64,000 nt of DNA from Candidatus Gastranaerophilales bacterium HUM_9 (GCA_002103075.1 DABG01000018.1:248001-312000); one strand, 5' to 3'. Counted from the stretch's first letter, positions 53,813 to 63,295 are shown. Notes: a model not told the origin generated them from the letters alone. Program-made: numbers and translations.

Positions 53813-54790
53813 TTACAAATCTTCTCTTTCTTGATTATGTTTTTCAATAATCTCTATATCAATCTCTTCAATATCAATTCCTTGTGCTGCCGCTTCCTCA
53901 AGCTCTTTTTCTTTCTGTTTTTGAGCCTCTAAAATAGCAAGAATTTTATCTTGTTCAAGTTTATCGTGGATTTGAGAATTTATTTCACCCCCAATAAGCA
54001 TAAGCATTGAGGTAAAATAAAACCAAATCATTAACATAGCAAACGCAGCTATAGAACCATAAATAAAGTTATATGTATGCAAAGTGTTTACATAAATTGA
54101 GAACCCGCCTGATGCTATCAACCATATTGTACAGAAAAATATCGTCCCAGGAAGTGCACTTTTACGTTTTAATTCCTCTGACCAAGAAACATCTGGGAAA
54201 ATATAATAGTGCAAGAATGCCATTATAAATAACGCAAGAAATGCTATTGGCCATCTTATTGTTAAAAGCATATCCCCAACATCAGGAGTAATAGCTGTAT
54301 ATGCAATCAAAAACCTTATAATTAATTTACCAAAGATAATTGTATTTATACTCAAGAATAAAACCAAAGTATTAACAATTACCATAACCAAAGAAAGCAA
54401 CCTTGTATAAACAAAGGCTCTTGTTTCTTCAACTTTATACGCCCTATTAAGTCCCTTAATAACAACAGATAAAGCATTCATTGACATAAATAATGTTACT
54501 AAAAGTGCAAATGTTGCAACAGAACGACCACTTGTAAATTCAAGCACCTGATTTAATACCATATGGATTAACCTTAAAGAATCTTCTGGCATAAATTTCG
54601 CTAAGAATAAAAACAATGGATTCATATAATAGTTTTTACCAATAAGGTTAAAAAGTGACATTAAAAATAACATAAAAGGGAATATGCCGATTACAAGCAT
54701 ATAACTCATCTCAGCAGCCATACCAGAAAAGTCATTCTCAATTATAGAAATAATCGTTTTTTTTAAGAAATTAAACGTCTTATTTTTCAT
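53813..54790 (-). CDS. YihY/BrkB family membrane protein
   Basis: 325 residues from the ATG at 54790; a GTG at 54811 is possible. About six hydrophobic helices with the family pattern AAEMSYMLVIGIFPFMLFLMS and FYFTSMLMLIGGEINSQIHD. A charged C-terminal tail rich in Glu and Gln follows. The family was once annotated as RNase BN, but that is not supported. The start overlaps the end of the NrnA-like gene by 11 bases, so the two are coupled. Confidence 0.88.
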   Translation of the reverse strand: MKNKTFNFLKKTIISIIENDFSGMAAEMSYMLVIGIFPFMLFLMSLFNLIGKNYYMNPLFLFLAKFMPEDSLRLIHMVLNQVLEFTSGRSVATFALLVTLFMSMNALSVVIKGLNRAYKVEETRAFVYTRLLSLVMVIVNTLVLFLSINTIIFGKLIIRFLIAYTAITPDVGDMLLTIRWPIAFLALFIMAFLHYYIFPDVSWSEELKRKSALPGTIFFCTIWLIASGGFSIYVNTLHTYNFIYGSIAAFAMLMIWFYFTSMLMLIGGEINSQIHDKLEQDKILAILEAQKQKEKELEEAAAQGIDIEEIDIEIIEKHNQEREDL

Positions 54791-55748
54791 AACCGACCTT
54801 TTTAATCTCACCTAATACTTTTTTAACAGCAGACTCAACACCTGATTTTATAGTACAACCAGCCGCTCTTGAGTGACCACCACCACCAAAATTAGAACAT
54901 ATTTTAGCGACATCATAGAGCTTACTTCTCATTGATATTTTAGAAATTTTATTTGGCTCAACCTCTTTTACTATAAACGCAATATCAGTTGTATCAATAG
55001 CCCTAAGACTTTCTGCAAGTCCTTCTGTATAGTCATCTTTTGCGTGGAATTTTTCTAAATCTTTTTTATATACAGTTGTGTATACAATTTTGTTATCTTC
55101 ACTGAACACTGCTTTTTGAACACAATAGTTTTGGAACATTATATAATTTTTAGATTTTAGTTCATAACAATATGTATAAACTTTGTTAGGATTAACTCCA
55201 ATTTTTACGAGTTCACTTGCAATCATAAACACATCAGAAGATGTGTTATCGAACCTAAATCCACCAGTATCTGTAAGGATTGCAGTATAGATACATTCAG
55301 CAGTATCTAAATCAATCTTCCAATCCCATAGTTTAAATAATTTAAACAGAACTTCACCTGCAGAACTTGCTTCAGGTAATACATAGTTTAAATCACCAAA
55401 ATTATTATTTGTTTTGTGATGGTCAATATTAACTGTCATTTTTGCTCTATCAAAAAGAGGTTTCATATCAGAAATTCTATCAATAGATGCAACATCAACA
55501 GTAATAACTAAATCATACACGATTGAAGTATCAAAGGTATGTTTAGCATTTTCCATATTTGGTAAAAAGTTATATATAGGCGAAACATAGGTCAAAGTGC
55601 AAATATCACATCGCTTTTTCAAGTTATGATAAATAGCAGAATACAATCCACAGGTTGAACCTAGAGCATCGCCATCAGGGTTTACGTGTGAGATGATTAG
55701 AATCTTCTTCGCACTTTGTATTGCCTCTTTAATCTTCTCATAATTCAT
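54780..55748 (-). CDS. DHH-family phosphoesterase, NrnA-like (nanoRNase/pAp phosphatase)
   Basis: 322 residues from the ATG at 55748. DHH motifs: SHVNPDGDALGS near residues 19-30, TVDVAS, NIDHHKTN and the C-terminal DHHA1 signature GGGGHSRAAGC. NrnA proteins degrade short RNAs and convert pAp to AMP. A TTGCCA/TATCAT promoter with 17-base spacing lies just upstream, leaving almost no leader. The gene diverges from the DUF721-like gene. Confidence 0.9.
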   Translation of the reverse strand: MNYEKIKEAIQSAKKILIISHVNPDGDALGSTCGLYSAIYHNLKKRCDICTLTYVSPIYNFLPNMENAKHTFDTSIVYDLVITVDVASIDRISDMKPLFDRAKMTVNIDHHKTNNNFGDLNYVLPEASSAGEVLFKLFKLWDWKIDLDTAECIYTAILTDTGGFRFDNTSSDVFMIASELVKIGVNPNKVYTYCYELKSKNYIMFQNYCVQKAVFSEDNKIVYTTVYKKDLEKFHAKDDYTEGLAESLRAIDTTDIAFIVKEVEPNKISKISMRSKLYDVAKICSNFGGGGHSRAAGCTIKSGVESAVKKVLGEIKKVGYEK

Positions 55749-55787
55749 TGTATAATTATGATAGCACAAAACTTTTATGGTGGCAAA

Positions 55788-56117
55788 ATGAAAGAAATTT
55801 TATATACCGATTTTGAAGGATTAGACGATTTGTTGTCAAAGATGTTGTCTGAGAACAACCAACTTCAAAAAGCGATGAAGCGTTCAAATCTTTATAAATT
55901 TTGGTCAAAAGTTGTGGGAAAGCCTTTTGATACAAAATCTAAGCCACACGGTATGATAGGTGCAACAACTATGGTTGTCGCCTGTGAAAGCGCTGTTGTC
56001 GTCCAAGAACTTATGCTTAGAAAACGACAAATCATTAAAAAACTAGCGCCTTATGTCAAATCTTTAAGAATAAACCTTCAAGATATTGTTTTTGATGTAA
56101 AACGCTGGGAACAATAG
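55788..56117 (+). CDS. DUF721-like protein
   Basis: 109 residues from the ATG at 55788; an in-frame start at 55716 would run through the promoter and is rejected. Small alpha/beta protein (LYKFWSKVVGKPFDTKSKPH; MVVACESAVVVQELMLRKRQII) fitting the DUF721 (DciA-like) family, whose better-studied members help load the replicative helicase. Divergent from the NrnA-like gene with shared promoter region. Family match moderate. Confidence 0.7.
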   Translation: MKEILYTDFEGLDDLLSKMLSENNQLQKAMKRSNLYKFWSKVVGKPFDTKSKPHGMIGATTMVVACESAVVVQELMLRKRQIIKKLAPYVKSLRINLQDIVFDVKRWEQ

Positions 56118-56281
56118 TGATTGTAATACGTAATGTAGCAATAACGGTTAGAAAATTCTTAATAACATAATTAACTTAATTCCTTCTTTGAAAGGAATTT
56201 CCATAAGCCACATAGTTTTGCACTTTATTTTTTATCTTTTTCAAGTATAATTGTTTTAATAATGAAAAAGAGGGTTAACTA

Positions 56282-57559
56282 TTGAAAAATCACGCATTGT
56301 CTATTTGGATATTAATAGCACTTGTAGCAGGTATTGTTGTAGGTGCTGTAGCGCCAGGTTTCGCAGTTAAAATGCACCCTTTAGCAACAATCTTCTTGAG
56401 AATGGTTAAGATGATTATTGCACCTTTATTGTTCGCAACCCTAGTTGTTGGGATTGCTGGTCACGGTGATGTTAAAAAAGTCGGCAGAGTTGGGTTAAAA
56501 ACTATTCTTTATTTTGAAATAGTTACAACTATAGCACTTTTTATCGGATTAGGTGTAGCAAACTTTACTAATCCTGGATTAGGAAGTTTTAAGCCTATAA
56601 GTATTCCTAATATAGATGAAATTACTCAAATGTCATCAATGGTTCATCAACACTCATTTAGTGCGTTTTTTACAAGCATGTTCCCAACAAGCATTATTCA
56701 ATCTATGGCTGATGGCAATTTATTACAAATTGTAGTTTTTTCTATCTTTTTTGCACTTGCTATTTGTACAATCGGACAAAAAGCAAAACCTGTTATGGAT
56801 TTGTTAAACTCTGTTTGCCAAATTATGTTTAAATTTACAGAATTTGTTATGTTATTTGCTCCAGTTGGTATTTTTGGTGCAATTTCATACACAATTGGTT
56901 CGAACGGTTTAGTTGTACTTAAAAACTATGCAAAAATAATAGGTTCATTATATTTTGCATTATTTATATTTGTAGTTTTAGTTTTATTCATCGCATGTAA
57001 AATTGTTGGTATCTCGTTAAGAGCCTTACTTAGAGCGATAGAAGAACCTGCATTACTTGCTTTTTCAACAGCAAGTTCAGAGGCAGCATTACCAAAAGCT
57101 ATGGAAATAATGGAAAAATTTGGTGTACCTAAATCAATCGTTGGATTTGTAATGCCAACAGGTTATACATTCAATCTTGATGGTAGCACACTTTACCTTG
57201 CTATTGCAGTAATATTCTGTTCACAAATTGCAGGTGTTAATATGTGCATTGAACAACAATTAATAGTAATGTTTGCATTAATGGTTACAAGCAAAGGCAT
57301 AGCAGGTGTTCCTCGAGTTGCACTAATTGTACTTGCTGGAACATTAACAAGTTTCCATATACCGATAGTCGGAATTGCAGTCTTATTAGGTATAGACCAA
57401 TTACTTGATATGGGTAGAACAACTGTTAATCTAATCGGAAATTGTGTAGCAACTGTCGTTATAGCTCGTTGGGAAAACGAATTTGACTACAACAAAATGA
57501 ACGAATATATAGAGTCATCTGCTGAAAAGTTAGAATGTAAACAATATCAAGAAAGTTAA
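56282..57559 (+). CDS. Dicarboxylate/amino acid:cation symporter (DAACS, GltP-like)
   Basis: 425 residues, eight or so membrane helices plus re-entrant loops. The serine-rich loop FSTASSEAALPKAME and the MPTGYTFNLDGSTLYLA motif are family signatures. Start is a TTG at 56282 with GAGGG 8 bases before it. A seven-codon frame (ATG at 56262) ends with a TGA overlapping the TTG. Probably imports glutamate, aspartate or C4-dicarboxylates with sodium or protons. Confidence 0.93.
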   Translation: MKNHALSIWILIALVAGIVVGAVAPGFAVKMHPLATIFLRMVKMIIAPLLFATLVVGIAGHGDVKKVGRVGLKTILYFEIVTTIALFIGLGVANFTNPGLGSFKPISIPNIDEITQMSSMVHQHSFSAFFTSMFPTSIIQSMADGNLLQIVVFSIFFALAICTIGQKAKPVMDLLNSVCQIMFKFTEFVMLFAPVGIFGAISYTIGSNGLVVLKNYAKIIGSLYFALFIFVVLVLFIACKIVGISLRALLRAIEEPALLAFSTASSEAALPKAMEIMEKFGVPKSIVGFVMPTGYTFNLDGSTLYLAIAVIFCSQIAGVNMCIEQQLIVMFALMVTSKGIAGVPRVALIVLAGTLTSFHIPIVGIAVLLGIDQLLDMGRTTVNLIGNCVATVVIARWENEFDYNKMNEYIESSAEKLECKQYQES

Positions 57560-57573
57560 TATTTAAAAATTTA

Positions 57574-57595
57574 TCCCTGAATGATTATTCAGGGA
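57574..57595. other. Hairpin before ileS
   Basis: TCCCTGAAT-GATT-ATTCAGGGA perfect 9-base stem. No T-tract on the plus strand. It may be an RNA-stability or weak termination element between the symporter and ileS. No T-box features are seen. Confidence 0.5.
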
Positions 57596-57623
57596 ATTAT
57601 CGTGAAAAGTAGGAGCTAATTTT

Positions 57624-60449
57624 ATGACTAATCAAACAGAAAAAGTTGAGTATAAACAAACTTTAAACTTACCTAAAACTACTCTTGCAATGCGTGCTAA
57701 CGCAACTGTTAGAGAATTAGAAATTCAAAAGTTTTGGGAAGAAAATAATATTTATAAAGAAATCATTGGTCAACGTGACAAAAAAAATTCATTTATTTTA
57801 CACGATGGACCACCATATTTGAGTTCTGAAAAAATTCACGTTGGTACAGCATTAAACAAGATTTTAAAAGATATTTTAATCAAATATAAATCACAAAGAG
57901 GTTATTATGCACCTTATGTTCCAGGATATGATGGACACGGTTTACCGATTGAAAATGCAGTTGTGAAAAAAATCAAAGGCGGTCGTCACTCAATCACTGA
58001 AACTGAATTGAGAGCTAGATGTAGAGAGTTTGCTCACAAGAACCTTAAAGGTCAAGAAAGCGAATTCAAAAGACTAGGTGTTTTAGGTAATTGGGAAAAA
58101 CCTTATCTAACAATCAACCCTGAATATGAAGCTGAACAAGTTAGAGTATTCGGTGAAATGTATAAAAAAGGTTATATTGAAAAAGGTCTAAAACCTGTGT
58201 ATTGGTGTGCATCTTGTGAAACAGCATTAGCTGAAGCAGAAGTTGAATATGCTGATCATACATCTACATCTATCTATGTAAGATTTAAGTTTGATGAAGA
58301 AAGCACAGAAAAAATTTCTAACTTGGTTGAATTACCAAACAAAAATGTTTATGCAATCATCTGGACAACAACACCTTGGACAATTCCATCAAACATGGCA
58401 ATTTCTATGCACCCAAGATATGAATACACTTTCTTTGAATACAACAAAGATGTATATGTTGTTGCTCAAGAACTTTTAGGTTCATTCTTAAAAGATGTAG
58501 AATGGGAAGAAGCTGACATCAAGGTTCTAGGTTCTGTTAAAGGTCAAGATTTAGAACTATTAACAACCGACCACCCATTAGTAAACAGAAAATCACCAAT
58601 CATCTTAGGTGAACACGTAACCCTAGAAGCAGGTACAGGTTCTGTACACACTGCTCCTGGACACGGTCTAGAAGACTATGAAGTTGGTTGTAAATATAAT
58701 ATTGAAGTATTCTCACCATTAGATGGTGCAGGTGTTTGGACTGATATTGTTGGCATTGATGAATTAGTTGGTGTTCCTTATTATAAAGGAAACTCAATGG
58801 TTATTGAAATGCTTGAAAACAAAGGTGCTTTGTTAAAACAACAAGATATCCAACACAGTTATCCACATTGTTGGAGATGTAAAAAACCAGTTATATATAG
58901 AGCAACTCCACAATGGTTCGTAAAAGTTGATAAATTTAGAGATGAAACATTAGACTCAATCAAAAACGTAAAATGGATACCAGCAAGTGGTGAAAACCGT
59001 ATCGGTAACATGGTTGCAACACGTACAGATTGGTGTATCTCAAGACAACGTGCTTGGGGTGTTCCTATTCCTATCTTCTATTGTGAAGATTGTGGTGAAG
59101 TTATCTGTACAGATGAAACAATAGAAAATGTTGCAAAAATATTCGATAAAGAAAGTTCTGATGCTTGGGTTAAATACTCTGCAGAAGAATTATTGCCACA
59201 AGGATTTAAGTGTCCAAAATGTGGTAAAACACATTTTAGAAAAGAACGTGACATTATGGACGTTTGGTTTGATAGTGGTGTGTCTTGGAGAGCAGTTGTA
59301 GAAAAACGCTCAGAAGAACTTGGACATACTCCTGTTGATTTGTACCTTGAAGGTTCTGACCAACACAGAGGTTGGTTCCAATCTTCATTATTGACTTCTA
59401 TAGCTACACAAGGCAAAGCTCCATACAAAGAAGTTCTAACTCACGGATTTGTATTTGGTGAAGACGGTAGAAAAATGTCTAAGTCACTAGGCAACTACAT
59501 TAGACCAGATGATATTATTAAAAACTATGGTGCAGATATCCTTAGATTGTGGGCTGCATCAGTTGATTATAGAAACGATATCAAAATTGGTAACAACATC
59601 GTTGGTCAACTAACAGAAATATTTAAGAAAACAAGAAACACTGCAAGATTTTTAATGGGTAATATTCACGACTTTAACCCAGCAGAAGATTACGTTGGAT
59701 ATGCTGATTTAAAACCTATCGACAAGTTTGCTTTGCATAAATTGAATAAAGTTATTGAAGAAGTTACAGAATCGTTTGAAAACTACGAGTTCTACAAGTA
59801 CTTCCAATGCTTGCAAAACTTCGCAGCTGTTGACTTAAGTTCTTTCTATCTTGATATTGTTAAAGATAGATTATATACAGCAGGCAAAAAATCACTTTCA
59901 AGACGTGCTTGTCAAACAGTATTGTATGAAACATTACAAACATTGGTTAGAATTTTAGCACCTGTAATGCCTCACCAAGCAGAAGATATTTGGCAAAATA
60001 TGCCTGAATACCACAAAAACGGTGTTAAGAGCGTATTGTTAACAAATTGGCCATCTGTTCAAGCTGTTTGGACAAATGAAAGTTTAGAAAAAGACTTTAC
60101 TAAAATACTTCAAACAAGAGAGGTTGTAACAAAAGCTATTGAACCATTGAGAAGTGAAAAGAAAGTTGGTAGCTCTCTTGAGGTTGCAGTTTATGTTAAA
60201 GCTGAAGATAAAGATGTCTTAGAAAAGAACTCTAAGGATTTAAGTGATATTTTTATCGTATCTCAAGCATATTTAACAGATGAAAAACCTGAAAATGTAC
60301 TTAATGAGTACACAGAAGAAGGTTACACTGTTTGGGTTACAAAAGCAGAAGGCGAAAAATGTGAACGCTGTTGGAAATATCGTAAACTTGGTGAACATCA
60401 AGGTTACGAAACAATTTGTTCAGATTGTTATGAAGCTGTTGTAGAATAA
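57624..60449 (+). CDS. ileS: Isoleucyl-tRNA synthetase
   Basis: 941 residues, class I synthetase. The KMSKS motif is normal (GRKMSKSLGN). The HIGH motif reads HVGT (EKIHVGTALNK near residue 72), so the second His is Thr. A CP1 editing domain with TTTPWTIPSN and the C-terminal zinc finger (CERCWKYR...CSDC) are present. Length and architecture match bacterial IleS. AGGAG precedes the ATG. Confidence 0.97.
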   Translation: MTNQTEKVEYKQTLNLPKTTLAMRANATVRELEIQKFWEENNIYKEIIGQRDKKNSFILHDGPPYLSSEKIHVGTALNKILKDILIKYKSQRGYYAPYVPGYDGHGLPIENAVVKKIKGGRHSITETELRARCREFAHKNLKGQESEFKRLGVLGNWEKPYLTINPEYEAEQVRVFGEMYKKGYIEKGLKPVYWCASCETALAEAEVEYADHTSTSIYVRFKFDEESTEKISNLVELPNKNVYAIIWTTTPWTIPSNMAISMHPRYEYTFFEYNKDVYVVAQELLGSFLKDVEWEEADIKVLGSVKGQDLELLTTDHPLVNRKSPIILGEHVTLEAGTGSVHTAPGHGLEDYEVGCKYNIEVFSPLDGAGVWTDIVGIDELVGVPYYKGNSMVIEMLENKGALLKQQDIQHSYPHCWRCKKPVIYRATPQWFVKVDKFRDETLDSIKNVKWIPASGENRIGNMVATRTDWCISRQRAWGVPIPIFYCEDCGEVICTDETIENVAKIFDKESSDAWVKYSAEELLPQGFKCPKCGKTHFRKERDIMDVWFDSGVSWRAVVEKRSEELGHTPVDLYLEGSDQHRGWFQSSLLTSIATQGKAPYKEVLTHGFVFGEDGRKMSKSLGNYIRPDDIIKNYGADILRLWAASVDYRNDIKIGNNIVGQLTEIFKKTRNTARFLMGNIHDFNPAEDYVGYADLKPIDKFALHKLNKVIEEVTESFENYEFYKYFQCLQNFAAVDLSSFYLDIVKDRLYTAGKKSLSRRACQTVLYETLQTLVRILAPVMPHQAEDIWQNMPEYHKNGVKSVLLTNWPSVQAVWTNESLEKDFTKILQTREVVTKAIEPLRSEKKVGSSLEVAVYVKAEDKDVLEKNSKDLSDIFIVSQAYLTDEKPENVLNEYTEEGYTVWVTKAEGEKCERCWKYRKLGEHQGYETICSDCYEAVVE

Positions 60450-60463
60450 TTTAGGAGTGGAAT

Positions 60464-61195
60464 ATGGAAAATAACGTAATTTGCGTAAAATGGGGAACAA
60501 AATTTGGACCTGAATATGTTAATAGTTTATACAATATGGTTGAAAAAAACTTAACCATTCCACATAGATTTGTTTGTTTTACAGACAACGCTGAAGGTAT
60601 AAACCCGAACGTAGAAATAAGACCACTTCCTGAACTACACGATGAAGGTCTTCCTGAAAAGGCTTGGAAGAAACTTGGCTTGTTCACATCACCTTTAGCT
60701 GATTTGCAAGGCAGAGCTTTGTTCTTAGACTTAGATATCGTTATCAGAGATAATATTGACGACTTCTTCAAAGTTGATGGTAAATTTGTTATTATCAAAG
60801 ATTGGGATTTTGAAAAAGATATTATCGGAAATTCTTCTGTATTTAGATTTGAAGTTAATCAGCACCCAGAAGTTATTGAAAACTTCTACAAAGAGGGTAA
60901 AGATATTAGAAAACGTTACAAAAATGAACAAGCGTTTTTATCTTATCAAATGCATAACAAAGGTATTTTGTCATACTGGGATAAAAAATGGTGCGTAAGT
61001 TTTAAGAGAAACTGTTTGAGAAAATTCCCAATGAATTTTTTCAAAGCTCCTATCGACCCTGTAGATAGCAAGATTATTGTATTTCACGGACGTCCAAACC
61101 CAGAACAAGCATATAATGGATTTTGCGGTAAGGGTGGATTGAGATACGTTAAACCTACAAAATGGTTAGATAACTATTGGGAGCGTAACAAATAA
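60464..61195 (+). CDS. Putative glycosyltransferase (GT-A fold)
   Basis: 243 residues. N-terminal VICVKWGTKFGPEYVNSLYN and the metal-binding FLDLDIVI near residues 86-93 fit a GT-A transferase. The C-terminus has IVFHGRPNPEQA, which could be the acceptor or His-metal site. AGGAGTGG precedes the ATG. Its stop overlaps the start of the GT8 gene (TAATG), so the two are a coupled pair probably acting on the same surface glycan. Confidence 0.75.
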   Translation: MENNVICVKWGTKFGPEYVNSLYNMVEKNLTIPHRFVCFTDNAEGINPNVEIRPLPELHDEGLPEKAWKKLGLFTSPLADLQGRALFLDLDIVIRDNIDDFFKVDGKFVIIKDWDFEKDIIGNSSVFRFEVNQHPEVIENFYKEGKDIRKRYKNEQAFLSYQMHNKGILSYWDKKWCVSFKRNCLRKFPMNFFKAPIDPVDSKIIVFHGRPNPEQAYNGFCGKGGLRYVKPTKWLDNYWERNK

Positions 61196-62103
61196 TGACA
61201 CCTATAAATGTATGCTTGGCTTGTGATAACAACTATGCAAAATATGCAGGTGTTGTTGTAGCGTCTGTTTTGGCTAACTCAAAAGACGACGAGGATTTAA
61301 GATTTTATATTCTTGATGGCGGTATTTCTGAAAATAAAAAAACTGAAATATTATCACTCAAATCTATAAAAGATTGCAAGATTGAATTTGTTCAAATCGA
61401 AGAATCAATGTTTGAAGATTACAAAAAAGTTGCTACACACAAGTATATCTCGATTGCAACTTATTATAGACTAAGACTTGCAACTTTATTACCTGAAGTT
61501 GAAAGAATTATTTATTTTGATTGCGATATGGTTGTTAATTCTAGCTTAAATAATTTATTCAATGTAGAACTTGGTGAAAACGTTATCGCAGGAGTTCGTG
61601 ATATAAATAAACGTATGTTACAACAAAACCCAAGCTATATCAACGCAGGAATGGTTTTGTTTGACCTAAACAAAATACGTGAAGAAAACATTGAACAAAA
61701 ATTCTATGATTATACCAATGAAAATTTTGAAACAATTAAAATGGGTGATCAAACCATTATAAATGAGGTTTTAAAGGGTAGAATTAAGATTGTTGAGGAC
61801 GAATGGAACGTACAATCAAGCAATTTTACAAATCGTTCAAGTTATACAAAACACCCTTATATTATACATTACGTTGCAAAAAGAAAACCTTGGCATTTTG
61901 GCTCATTTAGTGTACATAGACAGTTATATTTTAAATATTTACAGATGACACCATGGAAATTAAACGGGTTTAAAGAAAAATTCTATTGGTATTACTTAAA
62001 TCAAGTAATGTCATTGATAAATTATGTAATATATAGACCACTATTTTTGTTCAGACCAAGGTTTTATGAAGCTATTTTCAAGAGTTATATTGTGAATGAT
62101 TAA
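61195..62103 (+). CDS. Glycosyltransferase family 8
   Basis: 302 residues. GT8 features: NVCLACDNNYAKYAGVVVAS, the DxD motif YFDCDMVVNSSL near residue 103, NAGMVLFDL and HYVAKRKPWH. Retaining transferase using UDP-sugars, often in LPS outer-core or capsule synthesis. The basic, aromatic C-terminus (about 265-290) may bind the membrane. Translationally coupled to the preceding gene. Confidence 0.9.
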   Translation: MTPINVCLACDNNYAKYAGVVVASVLANSKDDEDLRFYILDGGISENKKTEILSLKSIKDCKIEFVQIEESMFEDYKKVATHKYISIATYYRLRLATLLPEVERIIYFDCDMVVNSSLNNLFNVELGENVIAGVRDINKRMLQQNPSYINAGMVLFDLNKIREENIEQKFYDYTNENFETIKMGDQTIINEVLKGRIKIVEDEWNVQSSNFTNRSSYTKHPYIIHYVAKRKPWHFGSFSVHRQLYFKYLQMTPWKLNGFKEKFYWYYLNQVMSLINYVIYRPLFLFRPRFYEAIFKSYIVND

Positions 62104-62245
62104 GTAGGTTGGGGTTTCCACCCCAACAAGAGATGTTCAGGGGGATCCTTCGGCAATTCTACACAAAACAGTTTACTTGCCTCTGGATGACAGTCTTGGG
62201 CTGGTCATTCAAAGCCAAGCGAAAAATCCCTACAAAGAATAAAAT
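62104..62245. repeat. REP core and fragments between the GT8 and YkgJ-type genes
   Basis: REP core in inverted orientation at 62104-62128, starting one base after the GT8 stop, followed by CTGGATGACAGTC and GTCATTCAAAGCCAAGCG pieces shared with other mosaics. Confidence 0.75.
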
Positions 62246-62255
62246 TTTGACTAAT

Positions 62256-62684
62256 TTAATTATGTTCTTTCTTCTTCTTAACCCTAGAGAATACTTCTTC
62301 AAAACTTTCTATTGGTACAAGTTTATAACCGCAGTTTTCAGCCAAACCACCACCCATGGCAAAGATTTCTTCTTGAGGGTAACGCCTACATATCCCAGGA
62401 CGAGTTTTATGTATTTTACATTTATGAGTTTCTTTATCAAGGTTCTGACATTCAAATATCAAACCAATTTCATCTTTTCCTGTTACTTTTAAATAAGTAT
62501 AAAACCTATGTTGATGCTTTAGGTTTTCAAAATCTTTTTCATCTTGTATAACACCTTTTGCGTGTTTTACGTATATTTGTTGACAACATCTTCCACAACC
62601 GTTACAATGACCGACACGTTGGTATTTTCTATGTAATATGCGTGTAAGATAAAACTTTTTTAATGATTTTAAAAACTTGAACAT
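62256..62684 (-). CDS. YkgJ-type cysteine-cluster protein (second copy)
   Basis: 142 residues. The pattern VGHCNGCGRCCQQI near residues 27-40, then CQNLDKETHKCKIHKTRPGICRRYP, places it with the YkgJ/UPF0153 family; it differs in sequence from the 22938-23480 copy. The ATG at 62684 has TACAAT ending 6 bases upstream and no ribosome-binding site, another possible leaderless gene. Basic N-terminus. Function unknown, presumed metal-binding. Confidence 0.85.
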   Translation of the reverse strand: MFKFLKSLKKFYLTRILHRKYQRVGHCNGCGRCCQQIYVKHAKGVIQDEKDFENLKHQHRFYTYLKVTGKDEIGLIFECQNLDKETHKCKIHKTRPGICRRYPQEEIFAMGGGLAENCGYKLVPIESFEEVFSRVKKKKEHN

Positions 62685-62712
62685 ATAACTATTGTAGCAT
62701 ATTTTAAATTTG

Positions 62713-62945
62713 TAATGTCATTCAGAGCCAAGGGAGCAGAGGCACGAGCAAAGCGAGAGTGAAACGTGCGTCAGGCAAAATAACATTTTTGCCTGCAAAC
62801 GTGAACGTTGCCGTTTAACGCGACCGCAGGAGTATGTAAGCGAAGAATCCCCCTGAACATCTGAACATATTTTTGTTGGGGTAGAAACCCCAACCTACAA
62901 TTCTACAATTCACTGAACCGTTGCTTTATAAATTACCGTACTCCT
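62713..62945. repeat. Repeat mosaic with a 135-base unit shared with 32269-32402
   Basis: GTCATTCAGAGCCAAGGGAG at 62715 begins a block of about 135 bases matching 32269-32402 with about one change in eight, including the AGGCAAAA/TTTTGCCT arms. A REP core follows at 62873-62899 and a diverged TTATGGATTGCC-type unit to about 62945. The remainder of the gap to 63055 is AT-rich with no gene. Confidence 0.75.
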
Positions 62946-63055
62946 TCCTTTTGTAAACATTTCTTAACAATATTCTTCAAAAAAATCAATTTTTTATAAA
63001 CCATATACTTTATATATACATAAGAGCTATTTAAGAGAGAGAAAGCGAGATTATA

Positions 63056-63295
63056 ATGCAATATTCAGCTATTGAACGTAATAAAAAACCTATCGGAACA
63101 TTAGATATTCCTGATGATTTTCAAAAAATATATTTGAACAGAAAAGATAGACAGATGAGATTCTGTAATGCGAAAGACCCTATCTATTATGTCTTTTCAA
63201 CTATCGAAAAAAGACCATTAAAAGAACTGTTTAAAGGGTTTGTGAGAGAAACCATAAAAGACTCTCAAAAGTTTTTGCAACAACTGGTTGCATAA
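63056..63295 (+). CDS. Small hypothetical protein
   Basis: 79 residues with a GAGAGAGAAAG stretch upstream. Soluble, basic, ending in a helix (KDSQKFLQQLVA). The sequence IGTLDIPDDFQKIYLNRKDR has no known motif. Followed by a bidirectional terminator, which supports it as a transcribed gene. Confidence 0.6.
   Translation: MQYSAIERNKKPIGTLDIPDDFQKIYLNRKDRQMRFCNAKDPIYYVFSTIEKRPLKELFKGFVRETIKDSQKFLQQLVA

Noticed and set aside
53813..54790. Ribonuclease BN annotation of the BrkB-like protein
   Set aside because: That name is an old misassignment; the sequence is a multi-helix membrane protein with no nuclease motif.
57560..57623. T-box riboswitch before ileS
   Set aside because: The leader is too short and only a single 9-base hairpin is present.
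62109..62551. Plus-strand frames opposite the YkgJ-type gene
   Set aside because: The minus-strand gene has the cysteine signature; the plus-strand frames start in a REP element.
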